Source: Desulfobulbaceae bacterium (GTDB lineage Bacteria > Desulfobacterota > Desulfobulbia > Desulfobulbales > Desulfocapsaceae). From it: a DNA stretch of 42,775 nt. The DNA is taken from the NCBI GenBank assembly GCA_008933635.1, contig WBUQ01000018.1, forward strand, positions 1 to 42,775. The letters run 5' to 3'. Positions 26,669-34,217 of this stretch are shown one piece after another. Numbering within the stretch: position 1 is the first letter of the stretch; each line of letters begins with the position of its first letter. The translations under genes were made by a program, and so were the position numbers. A model generated the notes under the pieces. The model saw only the letters and a list, made by a program, of their open reading frames with translations, had not been told where the DNA came from and made no database searches.

Positions 26669-27517
26669 GTGAACTCCGTTCAATTTTTAGGATATGCAAC
26701 GTTTATTTATCTCGCAGCGACCTTTCTTTATGTTGCACTTGCAATTTTTAGAATCGAAAGGCTTGGCTTGTTCGCAACAATTTTTACGATTATCGGGGTG
26801 TTGGTGAATAGCATCGGGATAGGTTGGCGATGGGTCGAGTCATATCAGCTCGGCATTGGCTATATCCCACTTACCAATATGTATGAGTCGCTCGTATTTT
26901 TTGCCTGGTCCATCGCTATTGTGTATCTGGTAATTGAGTATATTTATAAAACTAAATTCTTTGGCAGTTATGTAGTGCCATTTGCGTTCCTGGCAATGGC
27001 CTATGCCACTTTTTCAGCGGAATTTTCAAAAGATATAAAACCACTCCTGCCAGCCTTGCAGAGTAATTGGCTGGCGGCCCATGTCATCACCTGTTTCATC
27101 GGCTATGCCGCATTTGCCATAGCGTGTGGTCTCGGGATTCTTTACCTGATCAGAATTAATTCTGAAGGCAAAGGAGGAGAATCTCGTGCATCCGAAGCAA
27201 CAAAACCCAAGTTAGAACAGCTTGATATCATAATCTATAAAATGATTATTTTTGGTTTCCTCTGGCTTACTGCTGGAATCATCACGGGCGCGGTTTGGGC
27301 AAATTCAGCCTGGGGAACTTACTGGAGTTGGGACCCAAAAGAAACCTGGTCTCTCATCACTTGGTTTATTTATGCACTTGCTCTGCATGCTCGATATACC
27401 AGAGGTTGGGATGGTGCGCGCATGGCCTGGGCTGCTCTGGTAGGTTTTCTGTCGGTTGTTTTTACCTACTATGGTGTCAATTTCCTCCTCTCTGGTTTGC
27501 ATAGCTATGGTGGGTGA
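26669..27517 (+). CDS. ccsA: Cytochrome c biogenesis protein CcsA (ResC/CcsB)
   Basis: 282 residues from GTG 26669, with AGGAGG 7 bases upstream; this beats a longer frame overlapping resB. It is a polytopic protein with about eight membrane helices. The haem-binding WWD segment is WGTYWSWDPKETWSLITW, and conserved His residues flank it (AAHVITC and LHARY, plus LHSYGG near the end). CcsA carries haem across the membrane and joins it to the CxxCH of apocytochrome c together with ResB. It lies directly after resB, and the DUF1573 gene follows. Confidence 0.96.
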   Translation: MNSVQFLGYATFIYLAATFLYVALAIFRIERLGLFATIFTIIGVLVNSIGIGWRWVESYQLGIGYIPLTNMYESLVFFAWSIAIVYLVIEYIYKTKFFGSYVVPFAFLAMAYATFSAEFSKDIKPLLPALQSNWLAAHVITCFIGYAAFAIACGLGILYLIRINSEGKGGESRASEATKPKLEQLDIIIYKMIIFGFLWLTAGIITGAVWANSAWGTYWSWDPKETWSLITWFIYALALHARYTRGWDGARMAWAALVGFLSVVFTYYGVNFLLSGLHSYGG

Positions 27518-27667
27518 GAAAAAAATACAACCTTTGCCTGATAGGTTGTGGAAAACGTCTTTCAGAGGCATTTCGGTCTAGGGATACAACAGCGAATTGG
27601 GCCTATCACTATAGTGCTAACGCCCTGTCACAAACAAAGAATTGGGACATTCAACATAAGGAGACAG

Positions 27668-28129
27668 ATGAATACAGGGAGACAATCTATCAATGGTTCG
27701 GCAACTCAATTCAAACAGGTCTCGAACCGTTTGATCTTATTGGGTTACATAATTGCGATGAGTTTTTTGGCCCTCTTTCTGACCTATTTACCAACTACAT
27801 TATACGGCAGCAGCGGCCCCATCGCCTCAATTTCAGAGCAGCAATATGATTTTGGAGAGGTTTCTGACGGAAGTGAAGTCGAGCACGATTTTCTTATTAC
27901 GAATCGCGGAACTGAGCAATTGATGATCACCGATGTTAAAACAGGTTGAGGTTGTACTGCTGTCTCGTATCCGAGACAAATCCCAGCCGGAGGCGAGGGA
28001 AAACTTCAAATTAAGGCTCAGATAAGTAAGAAGAATAGTCTGCAGTATCGTCGGATAATTACCGTTACCACAAACGATCCTGTAAGGCCAACAATAGAGC
28101 TCGTCTTGAGTGGTTCAATAAAGAACTAA
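27668..28129 (+). CDS. DUF1573 protein with in-frame UGA (probable selenoprotein)
   Basis: 153 residues if TGA at 27947-27949 is read as selenocysteine (position 94). Start ATG 27668 follows AAGGAG. Residues ~26-45 are a membrane/signal helix (LGYIIAMSFLALFLTYLPTT). The DUF1573 Ig-like domain follows: YDFGEVSDGSEVEHDFLITN, GTEQLMITDVKTG, then UGA, then GCTAVSYPRQIPAGGEGKLQ to the TAA at 28127. DUF1573 proteins normally read (S/T)CGCT here, so the UGA replaces the first Cys of the CGC motif exactly. The frame stays open and conserved for 59 codons after it. A 7-bp hairpin at 27961-27978 starts 11 bases after the UGA, in the right place for a bacterial SECIS. The gene sits between ccsA and a DsbA-like oxidoreductase. 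A nonsense mutation is the alternative. Confidence 0.8.
27961..27978 (+). promoter_or_regulatory. Candidate bacterial SECIS hairpin
   Basis: TGTCTCG (27961-27967) pairs perfectly with CGAGACA (27972-27978) around the loop TATC. The loop begins 19 bases after the in-frame UGA, within the usual 16-37 base window for SelB-binding bacterial SECIS elements. Confidence 0.6.
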
Positions 28130-28192
28130 GATAGAAGATTAGAACGGTCTTTTTACCTTCAATTACAGATCCAAATTTAAGGAGATACTCAT

Positions 28193-29059
28193 ATGAAATA
28201 TTTAAAATTTCTTATCCCCAGCGTAGCTTCATTGATGGTAGCACTCTCGTCGCCCACGTTTGCCGTAACTAACCCTAGTGGGCAAGATGACCGAGTCCAG
28301 TGGAAGCAACTCGGAGATCTGCAATTGCCGAGTAAACCGCTTGATTTTGCGTATTCATTGGATGGGAATTATGCCTTTATTCTGACAAGCAACAAGGAGA
28401 TCCTGGTCTACAACCAACAGGGGAAACTGCAAGGGCGTATCCCTGTCGATGAGGGAGTGTCGGCAATCGATATCGCTCCTCTTGGACAATTCCTTTATCT
28501 TATTGATAACAAAGATAATCGTCTTGCCACTCTGTCTGTCGATTTTGTCATCGATATTGATACCTCGGCTTCTCCAATCAAGGGGGCTCCAGATGCGCCA
28601 GTTACCATTGCCGTCTTTTCCGATTTTGAATGCCCATATTGTAGCAAATTGGTTCCTCTCCTTGATCAAGCATTTAAAAACAATCCCAAAACAATAAAAA
28701 TTGCGTTTAAAAATCTTCCTCTGAAAATGCATGAAATGGCTGGACCTGCTGCATTAGCCGCTTTGGCTGCGAACGAGCAGGGGAAATTCTGGGAGTTTCA
28801 TGATCGTTTATTCACCGAGAACAAACTCACCGCTGATTCATTCACAAAAATCGCAACTGAACTTGGACTGAATCAAGAACGTTTTAATGCGGACGTGAAT
28901 TCGCCTGTTTTGCTTGGAAAAATCAAAAAGGACGTTGAGGAGGCCGATAGGCTCGGCATAACTGGGACACCAGCCGTGTTCGTCAATGGCAAAAAGCTGA
29001 ACCAACGTACCATAACCGAGCTCCAACGGATGATTAACGAGGAATTAAGTAAAAAATGA
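28193..29059 (+). CDS. DsbA-like periplasmic thiol:disulfide oxidoreductase
   Basis: 288 residues with a signal peptide (FLIPSVASLMVALSSPTFA). Residues ~40-115 look like a short beta-propeller fragment (FAYSLDGNYAFILTSNKEIL, IDIAPLGQFLYLIDN), the kind of blade repeat often found ahead of such domains. The thioredoxin-fold domain begins near residue 125 (GAPDAPVTIAVFSDFECPYC, with C147-x-x-C150) and ends with the cis-Pro loop GITGTPAVFVNGK. AAGGAGA 8 bases before ATG gives a strong start. It probably keeps apocytochrome or selenoprotein thiols in the right state for the ResB/CcsA system upstream. The next gene overlaps by four bases (ATGA). Confidence 0.93.
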   Translation: MKYLKFLIPSVASLMVALSSPTFAVTNPSGQDDRVQWKQLGDLQLPSKPLDFAYSLDGNYAFILTSNKEILVYNQQGKLQGRIPVDEGVSAIDIAPLGQFLYLIDNKDNRLATLSVDFVIDIDTSASPIKGAPDAPVTIAVFSDFECPYCSKLVPLLDQAFKNNPKTIKIAFKNLPLKMHEMAGPAALAALAANEQGKFWEFHDRLFTENKLTADSFTKIATELGLNQERFNADVNSPVLLGKIKKDVEEADRLGITGTPAVFVNGKKLNQRTITELQRMINEELSKK

Positions 29060-29880
29060 ACATGGAAACAAACAGTCTTGTTGTATTTGAAGGCTTAAAA
29101 CAACCCTCTCGGGTTTTTATAGCACATCATTGGCGAAAACCTCCAAGCATATCGATTGTCATTCCGATTCAAAATGAGGATGCGAACATTGCTCCCTTAT
29201 TGGCTGAAATTAAAAAGCATCTCGATGGAAGGTATGATTATGAGGTCATATTCGTCGATGATCATTCAACAGATGAAACGGTTACTATTCTAAGAGAGCT
29301 TGCTGCAGAGTTCCCAATCATGCGACCCATACGTCTTAATCGAAGATGTGGGCAAAGTGGTGCTCTTTTGGAAGGAGTAAAGGCAGCCAGAGCTCAGCTT
29401 ATCGTTACTCTCGATGGCGACGGCCAGAACGACCCTGCGGATATCGATGCACTTATACGGTGTTATGATCAAACAGCGAGCTATTCACCTCGCTGTTTGA
29501 TCATCGGTTACAGGCGTAGCCGCCAAGATTCCATCTGGAGGCGATTTTCTTCGAAGATAGCCGATACTGTTCGTGGCATGGTTTTACGTGATAGCACTCC
29601 AGATGGTGACTGCGGCATCAAAGTTTTCTCTCGTGGTTTGTTTCTCGAATTGCCAGCATTCAATCATATGGACCGTTTTCTCCCTGCTTTGGCCCGCCAG
29701 TTCGGAGGAACGGTGGTTTCAGTGGAGGTTCATCATCGTCCTAAAAAGAACGGTTCTTCACATTACGGGGCCTTAGACAAGCTCGCCGAAGATATTGTTG
29801 ATCTTTTGGGTGTTGTCTGGCTGGGGCGTCGTGCAATCAACACAGAAGTGAGCAAAGAAAGGACACGAACACATGGATAA
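29056..29880 (+). CDS. Family 2 glycosyltransferase (dolichol-phosphate-mannose-synthase-like)
   Basis: 274 residues, overlapping the previous stop (ATGA). GT-A fold motifs: SIVIPIQNEDANIAPLLAEI, EVIFVDDHSTDETV (nucleotide-binding Asp pair), TLDGDGQNDPADI (metal-binding DGD) and STPDGDCGIKVFSR. No C-terminal membrane helices, unlike many polyprenyl-phosphate sugar transferases. It likely makes a polyprenyl-phosphate sugar or acts in glycolipid synthesis. Its placement after the cytochrome c genes may reflect co-transcription only. A sharp hairpin at 29959-29988 lies 80 bases downstream. Confidence 0.88.
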   Translation: MNMETNSLVVFEGLKQPSRVFIAHHWRKPPSISIVIPIQNEDANIAPLLAEIKKHLDGRYDYEVIFVDDHSTDETVTILRELAAEFPIMRPIRLNRRCGQSGALLEGVKAARAQLIVTLDGDGQNDPADIDALIRCYDQTASYSPRCLIIGYRRSRQDSIWRRFSSKIADTVRGMVLRDSTPDGDCGIKVFSRGLFLELPAFNHMDRFLPALARQFGGTVVSVEVHHRPKKNGSSHYGALDKLAEDIVDLLGVVWLGRRAINTEVSKERTRTHG

Positions 29881-29928
29881 GGCAACAGTATGGCCAATAT
29901 CGGCTTTTTACGGCAGGCTATTGTTTCA

Positions 29929-30341
29929 CTAGGAGTCTGTCGGATTTGACTTTCCACTATCAACTCCACCCGCCAGGGTGGAGTTGATGCAATTAGCTAT
30001 CTGATAATGTTTGCCAATTATCTGGCCATACGCCATCAACCTGGATTGAATTTCTCTTGGGTCGGCCTGTTCTTTGACATCCTTTAGCTCCTCAGAGCAA
30101 ATAATCGTTTTAAATTCCAGCCAATGACACAAGTGTCCATTCACCGGAAACTGCCTCCAGACCCCGCATGAAAAATTGTCGGAAGCCCAAGACATGTTTG
30201 ATAATGCCGAATAAGCTTGAACAAAACCTTTACACCATCTCCATTATGGACGGCTGGTGAATATTTCAGAATGTTCAATAAAGAGAGAAACTGACAGGGG
30301 AGACTAACCATTCTTCTGCATGGTAGTCCGACTCCCCACAA
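29929..30341 (-). pseudogene. Unidentified frameshifted remnant, possibly a transposase 3' end
   Basis: In the 423-base gap between the glycosyltransferase and peptidase genes, two overlapping minus-strand frames (about 30341-30141 and 30195-29929) read like one protein broken by a frameshift (LLNILKYSPAVHNGDGVKVL, then PREIQSRLMAYGQIIGKHYQ). The second ends in SGKSNPTDS, reading into GAGTCTGTCGGATTTGAC, a sequence resembling insertion-sequence ends. I do not recognise the family. Confidence 0.3.
29959..29988. repeat. Perfect 13-bp hairpin
   Basis: ATCAACTCCACCC (29959-29971) pairs perfectly with GGGTGGAGTTGAT (29976-29988) around GCCA. No T-run follows, so it is not a classic terminator. 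It lies at the end of a possible decayed insertion sequence. Confidence 0.6.
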
Positions 30342-31332
30342 TTTGGAGGTTGTCTGAGAGGTAGTCTAGGGGATCTGTAAGCTTCCCGGCAACTATTACT
30401 TCAAAGTGAAGGTTCGCTCCGGTTGTACGACCTGTGTTTCCAACTTGCCCTATTATTTGCCCTTCATCAAGCTTTTGTCCTTTTTGAACGTTAGCTAGCT
30501 TGAGATGGGCATAACGGGTCTTTACACCATTGGGATGAACAACATCCACAGTCAACCCATAGCCATGTAGCCATCCTGTTTGTACAACCACACCATCGGA
30601 CCAGGTAAAGACCTCCGTTCCTACTGGTCGCGATATGTCTACACCTTTATGAAATTTTTGACGATTGCTGACGGGATCTCTCCTCTTTCCGAAGCTTGAA
30701 GAAATAAAACCCTTCCCTGCAGTTTGTTGTGATTTTGAGATTGCCGGAATTGTGCCTTTCACTGTTTTCTTTGTGTAATTAAGTTGCTGACGTGAGGAAG
30801 AGGATTTGTTCGTCATTAGTTTTTCGTCGGCACTGTTTATCATTTTTTTGCTAAGTTGCGCTTCAATTTTGATTTTGGCTGTCGCAATCTTGCCTGGTAA
30901 ATTAAGTATCTGGCCTAATTGGAGCTTGCTGCTGTCTATTCCTTGATTTGCGTTCAATAATTCCTTTAGGGGAATATCGTATTGTGCTGCTATAGAGCTC
31001 GGAGTATCCCCTTTCTTGATTGTGTAGAATTTGATGGGGAAGTCTGGTTGGCTCGATAGAGTGGGAAGATTTTGCATGGTGACCTCGGTGGAAGGGTAAT
31101 TCAGAGACACTTTCACTGGAGGAGATGATTGATTCATGGACGAGATCGGTTTTATCTGAATTTGATCAGAGGTCAGGGGGATTTCAGTTTTGATGGTACT
31201 GCTATTATTACTCTCAAAGATATCGAAGAATCCGACCTCAGGTTTGCTTGCAACTATTGATGTATTCAAAGTACTCAATAGGAGGGAAAAATATAGCAGC
31301 GTCAGGGCAAATGAGATTTTTTGAATTGACAT
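30304..31332 (-). CDS. LysM and M23 (LytM) domain murein-hydrolase-type protein
   Basis: 342 residues. An N-terminal signal segment (FALTLLYFSLLLSTLNTSIV) is followed by a LysM peptidoglycan-binding domain (YTIKKGDTPSSIAAQYDIPL, SKLQLGQILNLPG). A linker leads to a C-terminal M23 domain: SSFGKRRDPVSNRQKFHKGVD holds the zinc-binding H-x3-D, and TRYAHL a conserved His. The final motif reads GANLHFEV where active enzymes have H-x-H (AHLHFE), so the catalytic His before Leu is Asn. It may therefore be a degenerate LytM factor that activates amidases, like EnvC or NlpD, rather than an endopeptidase. The ribosome site before ATG 31332 is weak. Confidence 0.88.
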   Translation of the reverse strand: MSIQKISFALTLLYFSLLLSTLNTSIVASKPEVGFFDIFESNNSSTIKTEIPLTSDQIQIKPISSMNQSSPPVKVSLNYPSTEVTMQNLPTLSSQPDFPIKFYTIKKGDTPSSIAAQYDIPLKELLNANQGIDSSKLQLGQILNLPGKIATAKIKIEAQLSKKMINSADEKLMTNKSSSSRQQLNYTKKTVKGTIPAISKSQQTAGKGFISSSFGKRRDPVSNRQKFHKGVDISRPVGTEVFTWSDGVVVQTGWLHGYGLTVDVVHPNGVKTRYAHLKLANVQKGQKLDEGQIIGQVGNTGRTTGANLHFEVIVAGKLTDPLDYLSDNLQIVGSRTTMQKNG

Positions 31333-31664
31333 GTGTCGGTGATATCCGTTGTGTTCTAAGCAATGCGTAATTGATCCTTTGAACGATTTGTGATCATGGA
31401 TTGTTTCTGGGTTGCATTATCTTAACTAATCGAATGCATAGTAAAATATTTTTCTTTTGCGTGCAAATAGAAATACCACATTGTCGGATTTCTATAGTGA
31501 CTGATGGTAGCTCCAAAGAGGGAAAGAACCTCATTCCTAGATTACAAGGAAAGGCAGCTTTTCCTAATCCGATGCAGCTTCAGTTGTGAACATACGGCTC
31601 GAAAAAGCTGCAGCATTCCCATGATTACTATTATTGACCAAGGCGCTGTGTTTATAAATACCAT
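31333..31664. other. Intergenic stretch, nothing recognised
   Basis: 332 bases between the LysM/M23 gene and the ribosome-hibernation gene, both on the minus strand. Only a weak GCAGCTT/AAGCTGC pair (31577-31611) was noticed. It should contain the promoter of the M23 gene. Confidence 0.35.
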
Positions 31665-32051
31665 CTATCCCTCATCAAATTTGCTCATCGATTCCGAGCT
31701 CTCGGCTCGTGCGACAAGATTTCTTGCTCTACTTCTCTCTTTAACTCTAGACCGATCTCCAAAACGATTGAGTTTCTCAAGGGTGTGTTCCATGACATCG
31801 GCGAGAGCAGCATAAAGATTTTGTGCCGACTTCACAAGTCTGACACCTTGAAACCTGCCGTCATTTACGTGTACACTTACCGTAAAGCGATCTTGTCGTG
31901 CCCGAAAGGGTGAGTTGTGCATTCCAAGTGTGACATGAATTCGACTTTCTTTCAAAGCTGGAAACTTCTCAATAACACTCTGTATTCGCTGTGTAACAAC
32001 TTCTTTCACTGGCGTTGATCGGTTCAAATTTTTGAAAATTATATATATCAT
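31665..32051 (-). CDS. Ribosome hibernation factor (HPF/RaiA, S30AE domain)
   Basis: 128 residues. The S30AE fold is recognisable: MIYIIFKNLNRSTPVKEVV, SRIHVTLGMHN, DRFTVSVHVNDGRFQGVRLV, NLYAALADVMEHTLEKLNRF, then a basic tail. Short HPF/RaiA-type proteins bind the 30S decoding region and silence ribosomes in stress or stationary phase. GAGGAG 5 bases before ATG supports the start. It is the last gene of the minus-strand operon headed by the PpiC lipoprotein and lies 45 bases after hflK, linking membrane proteostasis to translation shutdown. No long C-terminal dimerisation domain is present. Confidence 0.88.
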   Translation of the reverse strand: MIYIIFKNLNRSTPVKEVVTQRIQSVIEKFPALKESRIHVTLGMHNSPFRARQDRFTVSVHVNDGRFQGVRLVKSAQNLYAALADVMEHTLEKLNRFGDRSRVKERSRARNLVARAESSESMSKFDEG

Positions 32052-32095
32052 AGCTCCTCGCTTTTCTTCGAGAATGGGTATTTGAGGCGGTATTG

Positions 32096-33304
32096 TTACC
32101 CTTCCTCTCTTTCTTTGAGAACTGTTTGATCGGATTGTGACGATAGTTCCTTTTGCAAAAGACGTAAGTTGAATTTTCCTCCGTCTGGATCAACAATGTA
32201 TTTCTTTACCTTAGGCATAATCTTCTCCATGCTTTCGAGATAAAGACGATTCAGAGTGACATCTGATGATGCTTTTTGCAGGTCTTGTTCATATTCAACG
32301 AGCATTTGGCTGAAACGACCAGCTTCACCACTGGCTTTGTTGATAACCGAAATTTTATATGCTTCGGCCTCTTGAAGAATCTTGGCGGCATCACCTCTTG
32401 CTTGAGGAACGACGGTATTTTGGTATCCCCATGCATCATTGACGGTTTTCTCGCGATCCTGATTGGCATTTGATACGTCCCGGAATGCTTCGGCCACCTC
32501 CTCCGGCGGATACACCTTATTCAAGTTAATCCCCACCAATTCCAGCCCGCTACGATATTTATCCAATAATCCTTGCGCCTTGTCACGTATCAATTCCTGC
32601 AGGCGCTCTTTGCCTATGGTCAAAATATCGTCAACCCGCATTCCGCCGCCTATTTCTGTGATGGAGGTTCGGATGGTTTCATTGATAAGTTGACAATCTC
32701 GGTAGTTGACGCTGTACAGATAGTCGGATGCATCCTTGATGCGATATTGAACAACGGCTTGGATATCAACGATATTATCGTCCCCTGAAAGGAATTGAAT
32801 GACCTCGGGTGATGAGTGGATCGATTCGTGTTCCGGCAGCAAAATGCCGATTCCTTCCCGGCGAACCGTGGCTACATTAACAATGTCAACTTCCTGAAAA
32901 GGCCATGGCAGACGGTAGTGCATACCTTCGCTAATGCCTTGGTTGACCTCCTTGCCGAATAGACGCACCACGGCCACCTCACCAGGATTGACGACGTAAA
33001 CGCCACTCAGCACGTAGAGCAGAACTGAGAGTAAAACACTTCCAAAAAGTGTTTTTCGAAGACTCAAATTGGCAAAGGCGCGGCGGATATCACTCTTTAC
33101 AGATCCGCGATCACCGCTTTCTGTCTGAAAAATACTGGTCACGAAGTGGGCGGCTTCTTGAAGGGTTTTCCAGAATGCAAAGCCACGAGTTCGAAGTTCA
33201 GCGAGTACGGGAAGAGTATTCTGTGTCGATGTGTTCTCTACTGACTGTTGCGGGCCATCTGTATTAGGATTGTTTTTTGACGATTTATCTCCTTGATCAT
33301 TCAT
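32096..33304 (-). CDS. hflK: FtsH protease modulator HflK
   Basis: 402 residues. The cytoplasmic N terminus is followed by a membrane helix (LFGSVLLSVLLYVLSGVYVV) and an SPFH/band-7 domain: VNPGEVAVVRLFGKEVNQGI, GMHYRLPWPFQEVDIVNVAT, FLSGDDNIVDIQAVVQYRIK. A long coiled coil follows (GDAAKILQEAEAYKISVINK). HflK and HflC form a large cage around FtsH in the inner membrane and tune its proteolysis. The ATG at 33304 overlaps the hflC stop by 8 bases. In most bacteria hflK precedes hflC; here it follows, and a third SPFH protein lies further upstream in the operon. Confidence 0.93.
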   Translation of the reverse strand: MNDQGDKSSKNNPNTDGPQQSVENTSTQNTLPVLAELRTRGFAFWKTLQEAAHFVTSIFQTESGDRGSVKSDIRRAFANLSLRKTLFGSVLLSVLLYVLSGVYVVNPGEVAVVRLFGKEVNQGISEGMHYRLPWPFQEVDIVNVATVRREGIGILLPEHESIHSSPEVIQFLSGDDNIVDIQAVVQYRIKDASDYLYSVNYRDCQLINETIRTSITEIGGGMRVDDILTIGKERLQELIRDKAQGLLDKYRSGLELVGINLNKVYPPEEVAEAFRDVSNANQDREKTVNDAWGYQNTVVPQARGDAAKILQEAEAYKISVINKASGEAGRFSQMLVEYEQDLQKASSDVTLNRLYLESMEKIMPKVKKYIVDPDGGKFNLRLLQKELSSQSDQTVLKEREEG

Positions 33305-34217
33305 TTTGTGAGAGACCTCCTTCGGCGATAATTGTTGATGCGTTGTTGCCGAAATATTTCAAGATACTGGATTCGCTTGGCAATATCGTGGTGGTTTTTT
33401 CATCAATAAATTTTTCATAAGCTTCTAATGACCGGGTGAATTCGTAAAATTCCGGTCCTTTTTGATAGGCGCTCGCGTATATACGGATTGCCTGGGCGTC
33501 ACCTTCTCCCTTTGTAATCTCGGCTTTTTCACGTGCCTGGGACAGCAGCACCTGCATTTCCTTGTCTGTTTCAGCGCGGATCTTCGACGCTTCTTCCGCG
33601 CCTTCAGAGCGATATTTGCGGGCTATTTGCTCGCGTTCCGCTCTCATCCGCTGAAACACACTGAGTTTATTTTTTTCAGGGAAGTTCAAAACCTTGACCC
33701 GAACATCAACCACCGCCATACCATAGGGTTCAACCTTTTCATTGGTCACCTGTGTTACCCTATTCATCATCTCCGGTAATTTCATACCTGTTTCCTCGGT
33801 AGTTATTAGCGAGGATAACTCGTATTGACCAAAGGCTACTCCTAGCTCCGAGGAGATGATATCCGTCAATCGATCACGTGCGCCTGCCGTATCACGAACC
33901 GTCTTCATAAACAACACCGGATCTTTGATATTCCATACCGGGTAGGACTCGGTGACGATATTTTTTTTGTCTTTGGTCAGGAATTCGGTTTGATTTGGTA
34001 GGTAGACCATCATCCGATTGTCGTAACGCCGAACACTCTGGACAGGATCGGGAAGTTTCCAGTAAAGTCCAGGTTCTTTGATGGCACGAACAGGCTTGCC
34101 GAACTCGGTAACCACCACATATTCAGTTTGGTCGACCTGGAAAAAGATCAGATTGACGGCAAAAAAGCCTGCCACTAAAAAACTTGCTGCTATAACCATC
34201 ATTTTTGTTGTTTTCAC
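33297..34217 (-). CDS. hflC: FtsH protease modulator HflC
   Basis: 306 residues from GTG 34217; the GTGA overlaps the stop of the preceding fusion gene, and GGAGGG lies upstream. Membrane anchor: MMVIAASFLVAGFFAVNLIF. The SPFH domain follows (QTEYVVVTEFGKPVRAIKEP, GLYWKLPDPVQSVRRYDNRM). HflC signatures include DVRVKVLNFPEKNKLSVFQR and MRAEREQIARKYRSEGAEEA, then KGEGDAQAIRIYASAYQKGP, where HflC proteins carry the GEGDAEA block. It partners HflK encoded next. Confidence 0.94.
   Translation of the reverse strand: MKTTKMMVIAASFLVAGFFAVNLIFFQVDQTEYVVVTEFGKPVRAIKEPGLYWKLPDPVQSVRRYDNRMMVYLPNQTEFLTKDKKNIVTESYPVWNIKDPVLFMKTVRDTAGARDRLTDIISSELGVAFGQYELSSLITTEETGMKLPEMMNRVTQVTNEKVEPYGMAVVDVRVKVLNFPEKNKLSVFQRMRAEREQIARKYRSEGAEEASKIRAETDKEMQVLLSQAREKAEITKGEGDAQAIRIYASAYQKGPEFYEFTRSLEAYEKFIDEKTTTILPSESSILKYFGNNASTIIAEGGLSQNE

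Noticed and set aside
27548-27949. A 133-residue protein ending at TGA 27949
   Set aside because: The true start is ATG 27668 with AAGGAG, and the TGA is better read as selenocysteine inside a longer DUF1573 gene.
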